A DNA stretch of 45,165 nt from an uncultured Flavobacteriales bacterium (GCA_938084135.1 CALKDS010000008.1:1-45165), one strand, 5' to 3'. Positions 17,324 through 26,634 are shown, numbered from the stretch's first letter. Numbers and translations are program-made. The notes: generated by a model from the letters alone, not told the origin.

Positions 17324-18511
17324 ATGAAACGATTTGCAGCTCTTGCTCTAGTAGCGATTCTTATAATATCCTGCGCAGCCAAGCCAAGTGGCGTCCAGGT
17401 AAATGGTGAAAAAGTAAAACTTCAAGATGGCCTTTTTGCTCTAATTAAATCTTCAAAAGGAGATTTACTGATTCAGTTAGAAATGGAGAAGGCACCAATG
17501 ACAGTAGCAAACTTTGTAGCTCTTGCTGAAGGAAATCATCCAGAGGAATCTACCAAGTCTGGAGAGCCATTTTTTGACGGACTTAAGTTTCATCGAGTTA
17601 TTCCTGAATTTATGATTCAAGGGGGCGACCCTCAGGGAACAGGCCAAGGTGGTCCTGGGTACAGTTTTCCAGATGAATTTCATCCAGATCTGAAGCATTC
17701 GGTTCCCGGTATATTATCAATGGCCAACAGCGGTCCAAATACCAATGGTTCACAATTTTTTATCACCGAAGTACCAACGGCTTGGCTAGATAATAAACAT
17801 TCAATCTTTGGGAAAACGATAAAGGGAGTTGAGAAAATTATTGAAATTGCTGGAGTAGAAAAAAGTGGATCTAATGTTCCAAATGAGGATATAATAATGA
17901 CAATCGAGATTCTAAGAGTGGGTAAAGTAGCAAAATCCTTTAATGCTCCAGAAATATTTTCAATGAAAAAAAGTGAAATAATTTTAGCTGTTGAAGACGA
18001 GAAAAAAGAAAGTGCGAAAAAAGGTCTTGAAAGATCTAGTCAATTTCAATGGTTAATGGATGGTGGAATGGTTGATTCAGATTTGTATGAGCCAGAATAT
18101 AAATTTTGGAATGCCAAGGCTCGTGAGTTAGCGGATGGGTTGAAAGTTTTTGATGTTACGGTTGGAGAAGGCGAACCCGTCAAAGCTGGAGATAAAGTTT
18201 TAGTTCACTATGCAGGGTATTTATCATCTGGAAAGCCTTTTGATAGTAGTGTTAAAGAAGTGGCGATGCAAATGAATAATTACAATCCTCAAAGAGAACC
18301 CTATGGACCGTTTCCCGTAATAGCAGGACCCTCAGGTCGTGTTATTGAGGGCTGGAAGCGCGGTCTAATTGGTCTAAAAAAAGGTGGTCATGCAAAGTTG
18401 CTAATTCCTTCAGCTCTAGGTTATGGTGAAAGTGGTGCAGGTCAGGTGATTCCGCCGAATAGCTCTTTGGTTTTTGATGTTTGGATTGAAGATATTATCC
18501 CTTCTAACTAA
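17324..18511 (+). CDS. lipoprotein cyclophilin-FKBP fusion peptidyl-prolyl isomerase
   Basis: A 395-residue dual-family immunophilin. The signal peptide ends in lipobox LIISC with the lipidated Cys at 17. The cyclophilin domain (about 38-200) has the catalytic [29 protein letters not shown] and the Trp-containing AWLDNKHSIFG that in other cyclophilins binds cyclosporin. A helical linker of about 75 residues leads to an FKBP domain (about 275-395) with VHYAGY, PFDSS, VIEGW and ALGYGESG, all intact. It should speed proline isomerisation of exported proteins in the periplasm. The start at 17324 gives the signal peptide directly; an upstream in-frame extension overlaps gldI and is not needed. The FKBP loop after PFDSS carries an insertion compared with the cytosolic paralogue downstream. 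Confidence 0.9.
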   Translation: MKRFAALALVAILIISCAAKPSGVQVNGEKVKLQDGLFALIKSSKGDLLIQLEMEKAPMTVANFVALAEGNHPEESTKSGEPFFDGLKFHRVIPEFMIQGGDPQGTGQGGPGYSFPDEFHPDLKHSVPGILSMANSGPNTNGSQFFITEVPTAWLDNKHSIFGKTIKGVEKIIEIAGVEKSGSNVPNEDIIMTIEILRVGKVAKSFNAPEIFSMKKSEIILAVEDEKKESAKKGLERSSQFQWLMDGGMVDSDLYEPEYKFWNAKARELADGLKVFDVTVGEGEPVKAGDKVLVHYAGYLSSGKPFDSSVKEVAMQMNNYNPQREPYGPFPVIAGPSGRVIEGWKRGLIGLKKGGHAKLLIPSALGYGESGAGQVIPPNSSLVFDVWIEDIIPSN

Positions 18512-18565
18512 TCACTTTCTAAACCATTCTTATTCTTTCAATAATATCTCTAAAAAAATATAACT

Positions 18566-19498
18566 ATGAATGACGGCTTGTATGCTCGTTTCAATACTTC
18601 AAAAGGAACAATCACGGTTTTACTTCATCATAAGCAAACACCTATGACTGTTGGTAATTTTGTTGGTCTGGCAAATGGTACTCAAAAGAATTCAGCATTT
18701 CCAGATGGTCAAAAATATTATGATGGACTTTCTTTCCATCGCGTTATCCCAGACTTTATGATCCAAGGGGGATGCCCCGAAGGAAAGGGAACTGGTGGCC
18801 CTGGTTACAACTTTCCAGATGAAATTGTATCTGAATTAAAGCATTCAGGTCCTGGAGTATTGTCAATGGCAAATGCAGGTCCGGGAACAAATGGTTCTCA
18901 ATTTTTTATTACCCATGTTGAGACTTCATGGCTCGATGGCAAGCACACGGTATTTGGCCAGGTTATCGAAGGACAAGAAGTTGTTGACAAGGTATCAGGG
19001 AATGATAAATTAAATAGTGTTGAGATTTTAGCTATAGGTTCGGAAGCAGAGTCATTCAATGCTCATAATGCTTTTGAAAAGGGCATGGAATCCGAAAAGG
19101 AAATAGAGTCTAAGGCGAAAGCATCCGATTTGAAAGCTGTAGAGTCATTAATAGAGGGTATGATTAAAACGGATTCAGGTTTGTATTATAAAATGGAAGT
19201 AGACGGTTCAGGTAAAGCTCCGAATTCTGGTCAAACTGTTAAAGTGCATTACACAGGAAGCCTAGTTGATGGTTCTGTCTTTGATTCGAGTATACAGCGA
19301 GGTGAACCCATAGATATTCCAATTGGAGTAGGTAGAGTAATTCCTGGATGGGATGAGGGAATAATGCTTCTCAAAGAGGGTGGTAAAGCGCGTTTTGTTA
19401 TTCCGTCTGAATTAGGTTACGGTTCTCAAGGGGCCGGTGGAGTAATCCCGCCTAATGCAACATTAATTTTCGATGTTGAATTAGTCAAAGTAGGATAG
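18566..19498 (+). CDS. cytosolic cyclophilin-FKBP fusion peptidyl-prolyl isomerase
   Basis: A 310-residue paralogue of the preceding gene without any signal peptide: the start [10 protein letters not shown] leads straight into the cyclophilin fold. The cyclophilin part (1 to about 165) has [29 protein letters not shown] and [12 protein letters not shown] short linker leads to the FKBP part (about 195-310) with [24 protein letters not shown] and [11 protein letters not shown], all key residues being present. This is the arrangement described as CFBP-type dual-family immunophilin in Flavobacterium. It probably assists folding of cytosolic proteins. It lies 54 bases after its lipoprotein paralogue and 4 bases before the SemiSWEET gene. 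Confidence 0.9.
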   Translation: MNDGLYARFNTSKGTITVLLHHKQTPMTVGNFVGLANGTQKNSAFPDGQKYYDGLSFHRVIPDFMIQGGCPEGKGTGGPGYNFPDEIVSELKHSGPGVLSMANAGPGTNGSQFFITHVETSWLDGKHTVFGQVIEGQEVVDKVSGNDKLNSVEILAIGSEAESFNAHNAFEKGMESEKEIESKAKASDLKAVESLIEGMIKTDSGLYYKMEVDGSGKAPNSGQTVKVHYTGSLVDGSVFDSSIQRGEPIDIPIGVGRVIPGWDEGIMLLKEGGKARFVIPSELGYGSQGAGGVIPPNATLIFDVELVKVG

Positions 19499-19502
19499 TG
19501 GT

Positions 19503-19748
19503 ATGGAGACTATTGGATGGTTGGCCGCTGTTTTGACCACGTTTTCCTTTGTCCCTCAAGCAATTAAAGTTATTCGTACAAAAGAGACTTCTTCCATAAG
19601 TTTATGGATGTATTCGATCTTCACTTTAGGGATTTCATTCTGGTTGGTTTATGGATTAATGATAGGAAGTGTCCAAATGACTCTAGCCAACCTAGTAACA
19701 TTGGTTCTTGCTATTATTATTCTAAGGGCTAAAATTAAAAACGGATAA
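19503..19748 (+). CDS. SemiSWEET-family sugar transporter
   Basis: An 81-residue protein with three membrane helices, the size of bacterial SemiSWEETs, which dimerise to form one sugar pore. It has the PQ-loop motif SFVPQ at 16-20 in helix 1, a basic patch KVIRTKET after it, SISLWMYSIFTLG in helix 2 and a helix 3 beginning near MTLANLV. SemiSWEETs move sugars passively down a gradient; the exact sugar is not predictable. It starts four bases after the stop of the cytosolic PPIase and ends 7 bases before the convergent uvrB stop. Confidence 0.88.
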   Translation: METIGWLAAVLTTFSFVPQAIKVIRTKETSSISLWMYSIFTLGISFWLVYGLMIGSVQMTLANLVTLVLAIIILRAKIKNG

Positions 19749-19755
19749 ATACCTT

Positions 19756-21750
19756 TTAGTTCTTCTTGGCTTTCTGCAGCTGAGCAAGGAGATCTCTGTA
19801 TTTCGCAGCTTCAAGAAAATCTAGATTTTTAGCAGCTTTTTCCATTTCTTTTCTCGTTTCGATAATCCGGTCGTCTAATTGACTAGCAGTTAATAAGCCA
19901 ACCCTTGTTTCGTCTCGTTTTCTTTTTTCTGTATCCATTCGTAAGGTCTCTTCGTACTTGTCCTGGAATGCGTGAGACTCTTCTTTAATTATTGCTTTTG
20001 GTGTTATGTTGTGAGCAGAATTATACTCAGATTGTATTTTTCTTCGGCGTGTTGTTTCAGAGATAGTTTTTTGCATAGAGTTCGTTATTTTATCAGCATA
20101 AAAAATGGCCATGCCATTTACATTTCGCGCCGCACGGCCAATAGTTTGCACTAATGATCTTTCCGATCTCAGAAATCCTTCTTTATCAGCATCAATAATT
20201 GCAACAAGCGAAACTTGGGGAAAATCAAGACCTTCTCTTAATAGATTTACGCCAATCAATACATCGAAGAGACCTTTGCGTAAATCTTCCATTATCTGTA
20301 TTCGTTCTAAAGTCTCAACATCTGAATGGATGTATCGGCAGCGAACGTTATAACGCAAAAAGTACTTAGTTAATTCCTCGGCCATTCGCTTTGTTAGAGT
20401 AGTTACTAATATTCTTTCATTTTTTTCAGACCTAATACGAATCTCTTCCATTAGATCGTCAACTTGATTCTCACTTGGACGAACCTCTATTAACGGATCA
20501 AGTAATCCTGTAGGGCGAATAATTTGCTCAACAATAATTCCTTCCGACTTTTCTAATTCGTGATCTGCTGGAGTTGCAGAAACATAAATAACTTGATTTT
20601 GAAGTGCTTCAAATTCATCAAATTTCAGAGGTCTATTATCCATTGCTGCAGGAAGCCGAAACCCATACTCAACAAGGTTTTCTTTTCGCGAGCGATCTCC
20701 ACCATACATCGCTCTTACTTGTGGCAGACTGACATGGCTTTCATCAACGATAAGTAAAAAATCTTTTGCAAAATAGTCCACTAGGCAATAGGGTCTTGTA
20801 TTGGGTTTTCGTCCATCTAAATATCTACTGTAGTTTTCAATCCCTGAACAATAGCCAAGTTCCCTAATCATTTCAAGATCAAATGTTGTCCTCTCTTTAA
20901 GACGTTTTGCCTCAAGGGGTCTATCCGTTTTTATGAAATGCTCAACCTGTAAACCCAGATCTAGCTCAATATCTTTAATAGCATTGTTTAGCTGGTCCGG
21001 AGTAGTTACAAACAAGTTTGCAGGAAATAGTCTCAGTTCTTCGATATCTTCTTTTTTCTCCATTACAGTTGGATCCCAGACTTCGATTGATTCAATTTCA
21101 TCGCCCCAAAATAATATTCTGTGAAATAACTCACCATAAGCGGGAAATATATCCACAGTATCTCCTTTTACGCGAAAATTACCTCTTTTAAAGTCTCCCG
21201 TTGTTCTGCTATATAAAGCACTGACAAATTTCAGTAAAAGCTTCTGTCTTGAGATAATTTGACCTTTTGATATTTCAATAGTTTGAGAATTAAAGGCATC
21301 CGGGTTACCCATACCATAAAGGCAGGATACAGACGCCACAACGATAACATCTTTTCTTCCACTTAAAAGAGAGGAAGTTGCACTCAGCCGCATTTTTTCT
21401 ATTTCATCATTGATACTTAGATCCTTCTCAATATAGGTCCCACTGCTTGGCATAAACGCTTCGGGCTGATAATAATCATAGTAAGAGACAAAATATTCCA
21501 CTGCATTATTTGGGAAAAATGATTTAAACTCTTGATATAATTGCGCAGCCAGAGTTTTGTTGTGCGATAAAACTAAAGTTGGGCGTTGAACTTTATTTAT
21601 GACATTTGCAACAGTAAAGGTTTTTCCTGAGCCAGTGACCCCCAGTAATGATTGGTGAGCTTCACCATTTAAAATCCCCTCTGTTAGTTTTTCTATCGCC
21701 TGAGGCTGATCTCCAGTCGGCTGGAAAGGACTTTCTATTTGAAAACCCAT
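19756..21750 (-). CDS. uvrB: excinuclease ABC subunit B
   Basis: A 664-residue UvrB of normal length, the damage-verifying helicase-like subunit of nucleotide excision repair. Seen in order are Walker A GVTGSGKT (37-44), the beta-hairpin region YYDYYQPEAFMP (near 90-101), the DESH box in LLIVDESHVSLPQV, motif YVSATP, the C-terminal helicase motifs GVNLLREGLDFP and QTIGRAARN, and a UVR domain at the end (LDDRIIETRKEMEKAAKNLDFLEAAKYRD) that contacts UvrC. It follows the DUF349 gene with a 3-base gap, so it is probably the last gene of a long minus-strand unit. Confidence 0.97.
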   Translation of the reverse strand: MGFQIESPFQPTGDQPQAIEKLTEGILNGEAHQSLLGVTGSGKTFTVANVINKVQRPTLVLSHNKTLAAQLYQEFKSFFPNNAVEYFVSYYDYYQPEAFMPSSGTYIEKDLSINDEIEKMRLSATSSLLSGRKDVIVVASVSCLYGMGNPDAFNSQTIEISKGQIISRQKLLLKFVSALYSRTTGDFKRGNFRVKGDTVDIFPAYGELFHRILFWGDEIESIEVWDPTVMEKKEDIEELRLFPANLFVTTPDQLNNAIKDIELDLGLQVEHFIKTDRPLEAKRLKERTTFDLEMIRELGYCSGIENYSRYLDGRKPNTRPYCLVDYFAKDFLLIVDESHVSLPQVRAMYGGDRSRKENLVEYGFRLPAAMDNRPLKFDEFEALQNQVIYVSATPADHELEKSEGIIVEQIIRPTGLLDPLIEVRPSENQVDDLMEEIRIRSEKNERILVTTLTKRMAEELTKYFLRYNVRCRYIHSDVETLERIQIMEDLRKGLFDVLIGVNLLREGLDFPQVSLVAIIDADKEGFLRSERSLVQTIGRAARNVNGMAIFYADKITNSMQKTISETTRRRKIQSEYNSAHNITPKAIIKEESHAFQDKYEETLRMDTEKRKRDETRVGLLTASQLDDRIIETRKEMEKAAKNLDFLEAAKYRDLLAQLQKAKKN

Positions 21751-21753
21751 GTT

Positions 21754-23544
21754 TTATTCTTCGTTGCTATTTTCTTCGATTTCTGAAGGTTTTTCAGCGA
21801 TTGATTTATCGTTGTCTTCTTTTCTTTGCGCAATTCTTGTTTCTTTCAAATGTTTTTCAGCTTTCTCGACAATTTTTTTCGCTTCATCAACTTTTTTCTG
21901 AGCATCTTTTACTATTGGACTGTCAGCATTTGCAAATTGAAAAAACCCCATATTGTTTTCTAATTGAGAAAGATCTCTTTTGGCTTTTTCTAAATTAGAG
22001 AGAGCATTAGAAAGTTTATTATTGCGGTTGTTTTCAGCTCTCTGAGCAACGCGCATTTCGCCATTAGCGGATCGCATCGAGTCAAAGAATTTATTACAGG
22101 CAGATTTAAATTTGAGCCATACTTTATCTGAGTCTTTTCGGGGAACAAATCCTGTTTTTTTCCAATCCTCTTGTAGTTTTTTAACCTCTTTTACTGCAAC
22201 GGCCCAATCTGTTCGGATGGATAGCTCTTCTGCTTTTAAAACTAATTGATACTTATCTTCAAGAGCAACTTTTAGTGCTGCTTTTTTCCCTTTGTAGAAT
22301 TGATTTCTATTTTTAAAAAATAGTTTCTCAGATTTTTTAAATCGGTCCCAAAGCAGATCACTTGCAGTACTAAATGTTCTTCCTATTTTCGACATTGACT
22401 CCCTAAGTTCTTTGGCTTTGTCTGTAGAATTTTGCCATTGCTTATGGTCGCTGCATTCGCTAGCTGCTAGGTTTTCTAATTCTTCTACTATTTTTTCTTT
22501 TAAGCTTAATCTTTCTTTATTATTCGCTGTGGCAGCTTCTTGTTTTATCCTACGCTTTTCATGTAAAATATTTGAGCTTTCTTGAAAAGAATTCCAAAGA
22601 GTCTCTTTTTCTTCAAGGGAAACGGGGCCTACTTCTTTCCAAGAGGCATGCAATCTCTGTAATTCTTTACCTAATGCAGCAGTCCAGTCTTTTTCTGCTA
22701 GAGATTTAATCTCTGCAATTAGGTTTAATTTCACTTCCTTGTTGTGCTTATGATCCAAGTCCCGTAAATCATGTGATAGTCTGAGATTGTCATAGAATCG
22801 GTCTACAAAAAATCGATAAGATGCATATAGGTCTCTGGTCGCATCATTTGGCACATGACCTATTTCTTTCCATTTGTCATTAATGCGTTTAAATTCCTTG
22901 TATGTCTGACCGGTAGGCAAATCATCACTTTCTGCCAATTTTTTTATCTCTGAAAGTAAGTTTTTCTTAAGTTCAAGATTAATCACCATCTTACCCTGGA
23001 GTTGATTGCGATATTCAGAATATAATTTTTTGAATTCATTAAAGACTTGGTAAAAGTCCTCTTTGTTTTTTTGCTCAAAGTGAAAATCAATGATATTCCC
23101 TCCACTTTCGATATACTTCTCTTGAGCTTCAGATCTTTCGTTGTCCCATCTAGGGGATAGAACTGACTTTATTGCAAGAATGGGTATTCTGGCGCTTTTA
23201 ATAGGAATATCCTTTAAAATTCTTTGAACTTCTATTAAAAGTTCTTCATCTGATTTTTCATTATAATCAGCAGTATGATCCTCATGTTCTTCTTTCTCTT
23301 CTTTGTTTTTTTCCTCTACAGCCTCCAAAATGGGTTCCGAACTAGCTAAATCTGAATTTGCAGTTTCTGGAGTCTCTTTATTGGGCTTGGTTATCTTTTT
23401 GGTTTTTGGCTTTTTCTTTTTCTGCTCATTAGATTTGAGCCCATTTTTTTCTTTTGAATCCTTTTTATTGTCATTGGATTCAATCTTTTTTGCATTTTCT
23501 GCAATCGTATTCCCTTCTTCGGGAAGTAAGTCTTTCTCAGCCAT
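21754..23544 (-). CDS. DUF349 repeat protein
   Basis: A 596-residue, highly charged, helical protein. The first 110 residues are low-complexity Lys/Glu/Asn/Ser and look disordered. Several DUF349 repeats of about 70 residues follow, recognisable by WKEIGHVP, WKEVGPVS and WKKTGFVP, each preceded by an NLIAEIKSLAE-type helix. A terminal coiled coil (SNALSNLEKAKRDLSQLENN onwards) ends in an acidic tail. No enzymatic motif is present. DUF349 proteins are common in Bacteroidota and Actinobacteria, and their biochemical role is not established. It sits between aroE and uvrB in a close-set unit. Confidence 0.85.
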   Translation of the reverse strand: MAEKDLLPEEGNTIAENAKKIESNDNKKDSKEKNGLKSNEQKKKKPKTKKITKPNKETPETANSDLASSEPILEAVEEKNKEEKEEHEDHTADYNEKSDEELLIEVQRILKDIPIKSARIPILAIKSVLSPRWDNERSEAQEKYIESGGNIIDFHFEQKNKEDFYQVFNEFKKLYSEYRNQLQGKMVINLELKKNLLSEIKKLAESDDLPTGQTYKEFKRINDKWKEIGHVPNDATRDLYASYRFFVDRFYDNLRLSHDLRDLDHKHNKEVKLNLIAEIKSLAEKDWTAALGKELQRLHASWKEVGPVSLEEKETLWNSFQESSNILHEKRRIKQEAATANNKERLSLKEKIVEELENLAASECSDHKQWQNSTDKAKELRESMSKIGRTFSTASDLLWDRFKKSEKLFFKNRNQFYKGKKAALKVALEDKYQLVLKAEELSIRTDWAVAVKEVKKLQEDWKKTGFVPRKDSDKVWLKFKSACNKFFDSMRSANGEMRVAQRAENNRNNKLSNALSNLEKAKRDLSQLENNMGFFQFANADSPIVKDAQKKVDEAKKIVEKAEKHLKETRIAQRKEDNDKSIAEKPSEIEENSNEE

Positions 23545-23571
23545 AGCTGGTAGTATTAAATGAATTTCCCT

Positions 23572-24333
23572 TCAAATTTGAGAAATATTGAGGACATCTA
23601 CCCAATACTCCCAAGTTTTTTTTGCTTGAAATATTAACATTTGTGATCCTCCGATAGTTTTACAGCCTTGAAATTCCATCTCTTTTAAGAATTTAGTTTC
23701 GGCAGGTTCATAGATTAAATCAAAAGCAACGGGCTTATTCTTGCCAAGCCATGTTGGTAGGGGTGGGCTGCTATCAATATGGGGGCTCATTCCTAATGTT
23801 GTGCATTGAATTACTGCAGTAGCTTTGAACTCTTTAATTGAATCAAATTCAACTTCTGGCCAATCAAAATTTCCTTTTGCTCTTCTGCATAGAATAAGAC
23901 CTCGGTAGCCCAAACTATTTAAAATGTAAACAATGGCTCTCGCAGCACCGCCATTACCCAAAATACATATATCTGAGCTTTTTGTAGGCGTTGGTAAATG
24001 ATCTTTACACATTTTCCAAAAACCTTCTCCATCGGTATTATGACCGGTCCATTCTTGATTTACTTTAACTACCGTGTTGACTGCTTTTATATTTTTAGCG
24101 ATTGGAGTCAATCCCGATAGATGTGGAAGTATAGCCTCTTTAAGTGGTGCAGTCACGTTGAATCCATCTAAGTCAGTTGTTGCCAAAAACTCTTCAAGTT
24201 GAGATTCATTAATATTTATAGAAGAATAATTTAGTGTGCTGTTCAATGGATTATTGCTCCATATTTTTCGAAATAACGAAGGGGATTGGGATTTATCAAT
24301 TGGGTCGCCAATAACAGCGAAATTGTAACTCAT
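23572..24333 (-). CDS. aroE: shikimate dehydrogenase
   Basis: A 253-residue NADP-dependent enzyme that reduces 3-dehydroshikimate to shikimate in aromatic amino-acid synthesis. The shikimate-binding SQSPS (Ser15, Ser17), the catalytic Lys65 in NVTAPLKEA and Asp101 in HNTDGEGF are all present, with the nucleotide-binding GNGGAARA at about 126-133. The protein is slightly shorter than the E. coli enzyme but complete. It lies 13 bases after the DUF368 gene and 27 bases before the DUF349 gene, within one probable operon. Confidence 0.95.
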   Translation of the reverse strand: MSYNFAVIGDPIDKSQSPSLFRKIWSNNPLNSTLNYSSININESQLEEFLATTDLDGFNVTAPLKEAILPHLSGLTPIAKNIKAVNTVVKVNQEWTGHNTDGEGFWKMCKDHLPTPTKSSDICILGNGGAARAIVYILNSLGYRGLILCRRAKGNFDWPEVEFDSIKEFKATAVIQCTTLGMSPHIDSSPPLPTWLGKNKPVAFDLIYEPAETKFLKEMEFQGCKTIGGSQMLIFQAKKTWEYWVDVLNISQI

Positions 24334-24346
24334 CTTGTGAGAAATG

Positions 24347-25267
24347 TCATGAATTCGATTTTTTCTTTCCCATTAAGTTCAATCCAGAAATGAACACAAG
24401 TCCCAAGACAAAGGATAATGAGCAAAATAAAATAGGATCTTCAAAATTTATGAGTCTGGGATATTCAATTCCATTTGAACTTATAATTTTAAAGGGATAA
24501 ATTTTCACTAGAGACCCGATGATGAACCCCCCCATTAATGCTGTCATGATATTTGGAATTTTAACAAATAAATATCTAAGGCCTCGCCCAAATGATATTA
24601 AACCTGATACTGCTCCTGTAATAAATACTATTATGAGTAACCAGTTTGCACTATTTAAACCATTTAAAATACCTTCATAGGACCCCAATAAAATCAGGAT
24701 AAAAGAGCCGCTGATTCCGGGCAAAATCATTGCGCAAATTGCTATAAATCCTGAAAGGAATACATACCATAATGTTAATTCTGGGTTGGCCAATGGTAAA
24801 AAGGTAATTACAGAACCTATAAATGTTCCGATTAAGCTGTAAAGTAACCATTTGCTCCAGTGAACATTTCTAATTAAGTTGGAGAAAATCAAAGGAATAC
24901 TGGCTAGTATGAGTCCCAAAAAGAAACTCCAAACAATCTCATCATAGTTTGTTAGCCCCCATAAAACTAGTTTTGATAAACTTAAGATTGACACAAGTAT
25001 TCCTGAAAAAAGCATCAATAAAAAATTACCATCGATCTTAGTCCATGCTGGACTCATTCCTGACTTGATTAAGGTCCTAAATAAGTCTAAATTGATTGAA
25101 TTAATTGCGTTCAGAAGCCTTTTGTAAATGCCTGTAATAAAGGCTATGGTCCCGCCAGAAACGCCGGGAACAACATCAGCAGCACCCATGGCTAATCCTG
25201 TTAGAAAAATAACTAAGTATGACTTTGGTCCCTCGTGCCCTTGACCAATGGGTTTTTCATTCATCAT
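24347..25267 (-). CDS. DUF368 membrane protein (PopT-type polyprenyl-phosphate transporter)
   Basis: A 306-residue protein with about eight membrane segments. The duplicated family motif is visible as VVPGVSGGTIAF (near 32-43) and ILPGISGSFILILLGSYEG (near 185-203). DUF368 proteins have been identified as PopT, one of two families that return undecaprenyl phosphate across the inner membrane for reuse in peptidoglycan and polysaccharide synthesis. Function here is inferred from that family. Its first ATG overlaps the stop of the upstream TPR gene (ATGATGA arrangement at 25264-25267), indicating coupled translation. Confidence 0.88.
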   Translation of the reverse strand: MMNEKPIGQGHEGPKSYLVIFLTGLAMGAADVVPGVSGGTIAFITGIYKRLLNAINSINLDLFRTLIKSGMSPAWTKIDGNFLLMLFSGILVSILSLSKLVLWGLTNYDEIVWSFFLGLILASIPLIFSNLIRNVHWSKWLLYSLIGTFIGSVITFLPLANPELTLWYVFLSGFIAICAMILPGISGSFILILLGSYEGILNGLNSANWLLIIVFITGAVSGLISFGRGLRYLFVKIPNIMTALMGGFIIGSLVKIYPFKIISSNGIEYPRLINFEDPILFCSLSFVLGLVFISGLNLMGKKKSNS

Positions 25268-26634
25268 TGATGCATTAATCGAGGGTCAGTCTCTAATTCT
25301 GGGTAATATTCAAGTAAAGTTTCTTTAAATACTTCTGAATATTGCAATTGGCCATTAGATATAAGCTCTTTTGCCAGCATGTTCTCATTTTCCAATCCCA
25401 TTATAAATCCGCACTCTATAGCATGCATATCGACACTTTCAGGATAACGTTCTAAACCCATTTTTATGACTTCTTTTGCAGCAGAATTTTGATTTATTTT
25501 TTGCAAGGTTTTGATATATTCGAATAACCCCTTGGGTTCTTCTGTTTTCAGAGATTTTAAGACCATTTTAAGCATTTTTTCAGCCTCGATAAACAATCCC
25601 AGTTTATGATACAAATCATATGCAATGAGATAGTAATCAGGGTTTTCGGGATCTAGAGAGAGAGCTTTTTTTACGTGCTCAATGGCTTCAAATAGCCGTT
25701 GTCCTTCACCATAGATTATGGCCAATTCAATCCATGCTTCATCTAGATCTTCATCTTGCTTTACAGCAAGTTTTAAGGCCTCTGTGGCTTCCGGTATTTG
25801 TCCATTTAATTGATAACATATTCCCAATCGGTATAATGTGTAACCATTATGTTCTGACTTTAAAGCACTCTTGTATGACTGGATGGCTTCGGGGTACTGT
25901 ATTAATTCTTCCAGAATTCTACCTGTATCAAAATGAGCAGCGGTAAAGTTTTCATCAATTAATAGAGCGTATTCAAATGCTTCCAGAGCTTTATGGAATT
26001 TTTCTAGCCTAAATAGTGCTGCTCCTAAATGGTACCAGGCAGTTTCACTGTAGGGATATTGATCAAGATATGTACGAAACCATTCAATTGATTTTTCATC
26101 TTTGTTATCCATATCGAAATTGGCTGCCAACATATACAACAGATGATCATCTTTTGGTTCCTCTCGAAGCATTGCTTTTAAGACTTTTATAGCATGATTA
26201 AACTCGCCAATGGCAGTATAAAGGCTGGCTAAGTGACCTTGAATAGGGAACTGATCCTCACTGTTTTGCAAGGCATGTTTTAAGGCTTTTATGGCTTTTT
26301 GGTGCTTGCCTTGTCGCATAAATAGTTGGCCGCGTGCCCAATCTAAGTCAGGATGGTTGGGAGCAATACTTTCTGCCGACTCGATTGCTTCTTCTGCTTG
26401 GTCAAGCTGATGGGCTGCTACAAAATACCGAGCTCTTTTAACGGCAAAAGTTGTTGCATGCGGATGTTGTTCTCCACCCATATCAATTGCGATGAGAGCA
26501 TGGTGTAACTGACCAGTCTCTAGGTAGTAGTCTGCAATTTGCTCAAATTCATCAACATCAAAAAAAAGTGAAAACTTTTCTTTTAGCGCTTTTTCAAATT
26601 TCAGAATTAGGTGATCGGATTCTAAATTTCCCAT
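25264..26634 (-). CDS. tetratricopeptide repeat protein
   Basis: A 456-residue protein built almost entirely from TPR units (about ten), such as GQLHHALIAIDMG, GKHQKAIKALKHAL, FHKALEAFEYALLIDENF and FEAIEHVKKALSLDPENPDYYLIAYDLY. There is no signal peptide, membrane segment or catalytic motif, so it is predicted to be a cytosolic scaffold. It is the first gene of the minus-strand unit that continues through DUF368, aroE, DUF349 and uvrB. The partner is unknown; overlap with the DUF368 gene suggests a link with envelope precursor recycling, which is only an inference. Confidence 0.85.
   Translation of the reverse strand: MGNLESDHLILKFEKALKEKFSLFFDVDEFEQIADYYLETGQLHHALIAIDMGGEQHPHATTFAVKRARYFVAAHQLDQAEEAIESAESIAPNHPDLDWARGQLFMRQGKHQKAIKALKHALQNSEDQFPIQGHLASLYTAIGEFNHAIKVLKAMLREEPKDDHLLYMLAANFDMDNKDEKSIEWFRTYLDQYPYSETAWYHLGAALFRLEKFHKALEAFEYALLIDENFTAAHFDTGRILEELIQYPEAIQSYKSALKSEHNGYTLYRLGICYQLNGQIPEATEALKLAVKQDEDLDEAWIELAIIYGEGQRLFEAIEHVKKALSLDPENPDYYLIAYDLYHKLGLFIEAEKMLKMVLKSLKTEEPKGLFEYIKTLQKINQNSAAKEVIKMGLERYPESVDMHAIECGFIMGLENENMLAKELISNGQLQYSEVFKETLLEYYPELETDPRLMHQ

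Noticed and set aside
21648-21998. 116-codon plus-strand open frame across the uvrB and DUF349 junction
   Set aside because: It is antisense to two well-supported genes and rich in Phe/Leu because it reads the complement of Lys/Glu codons.
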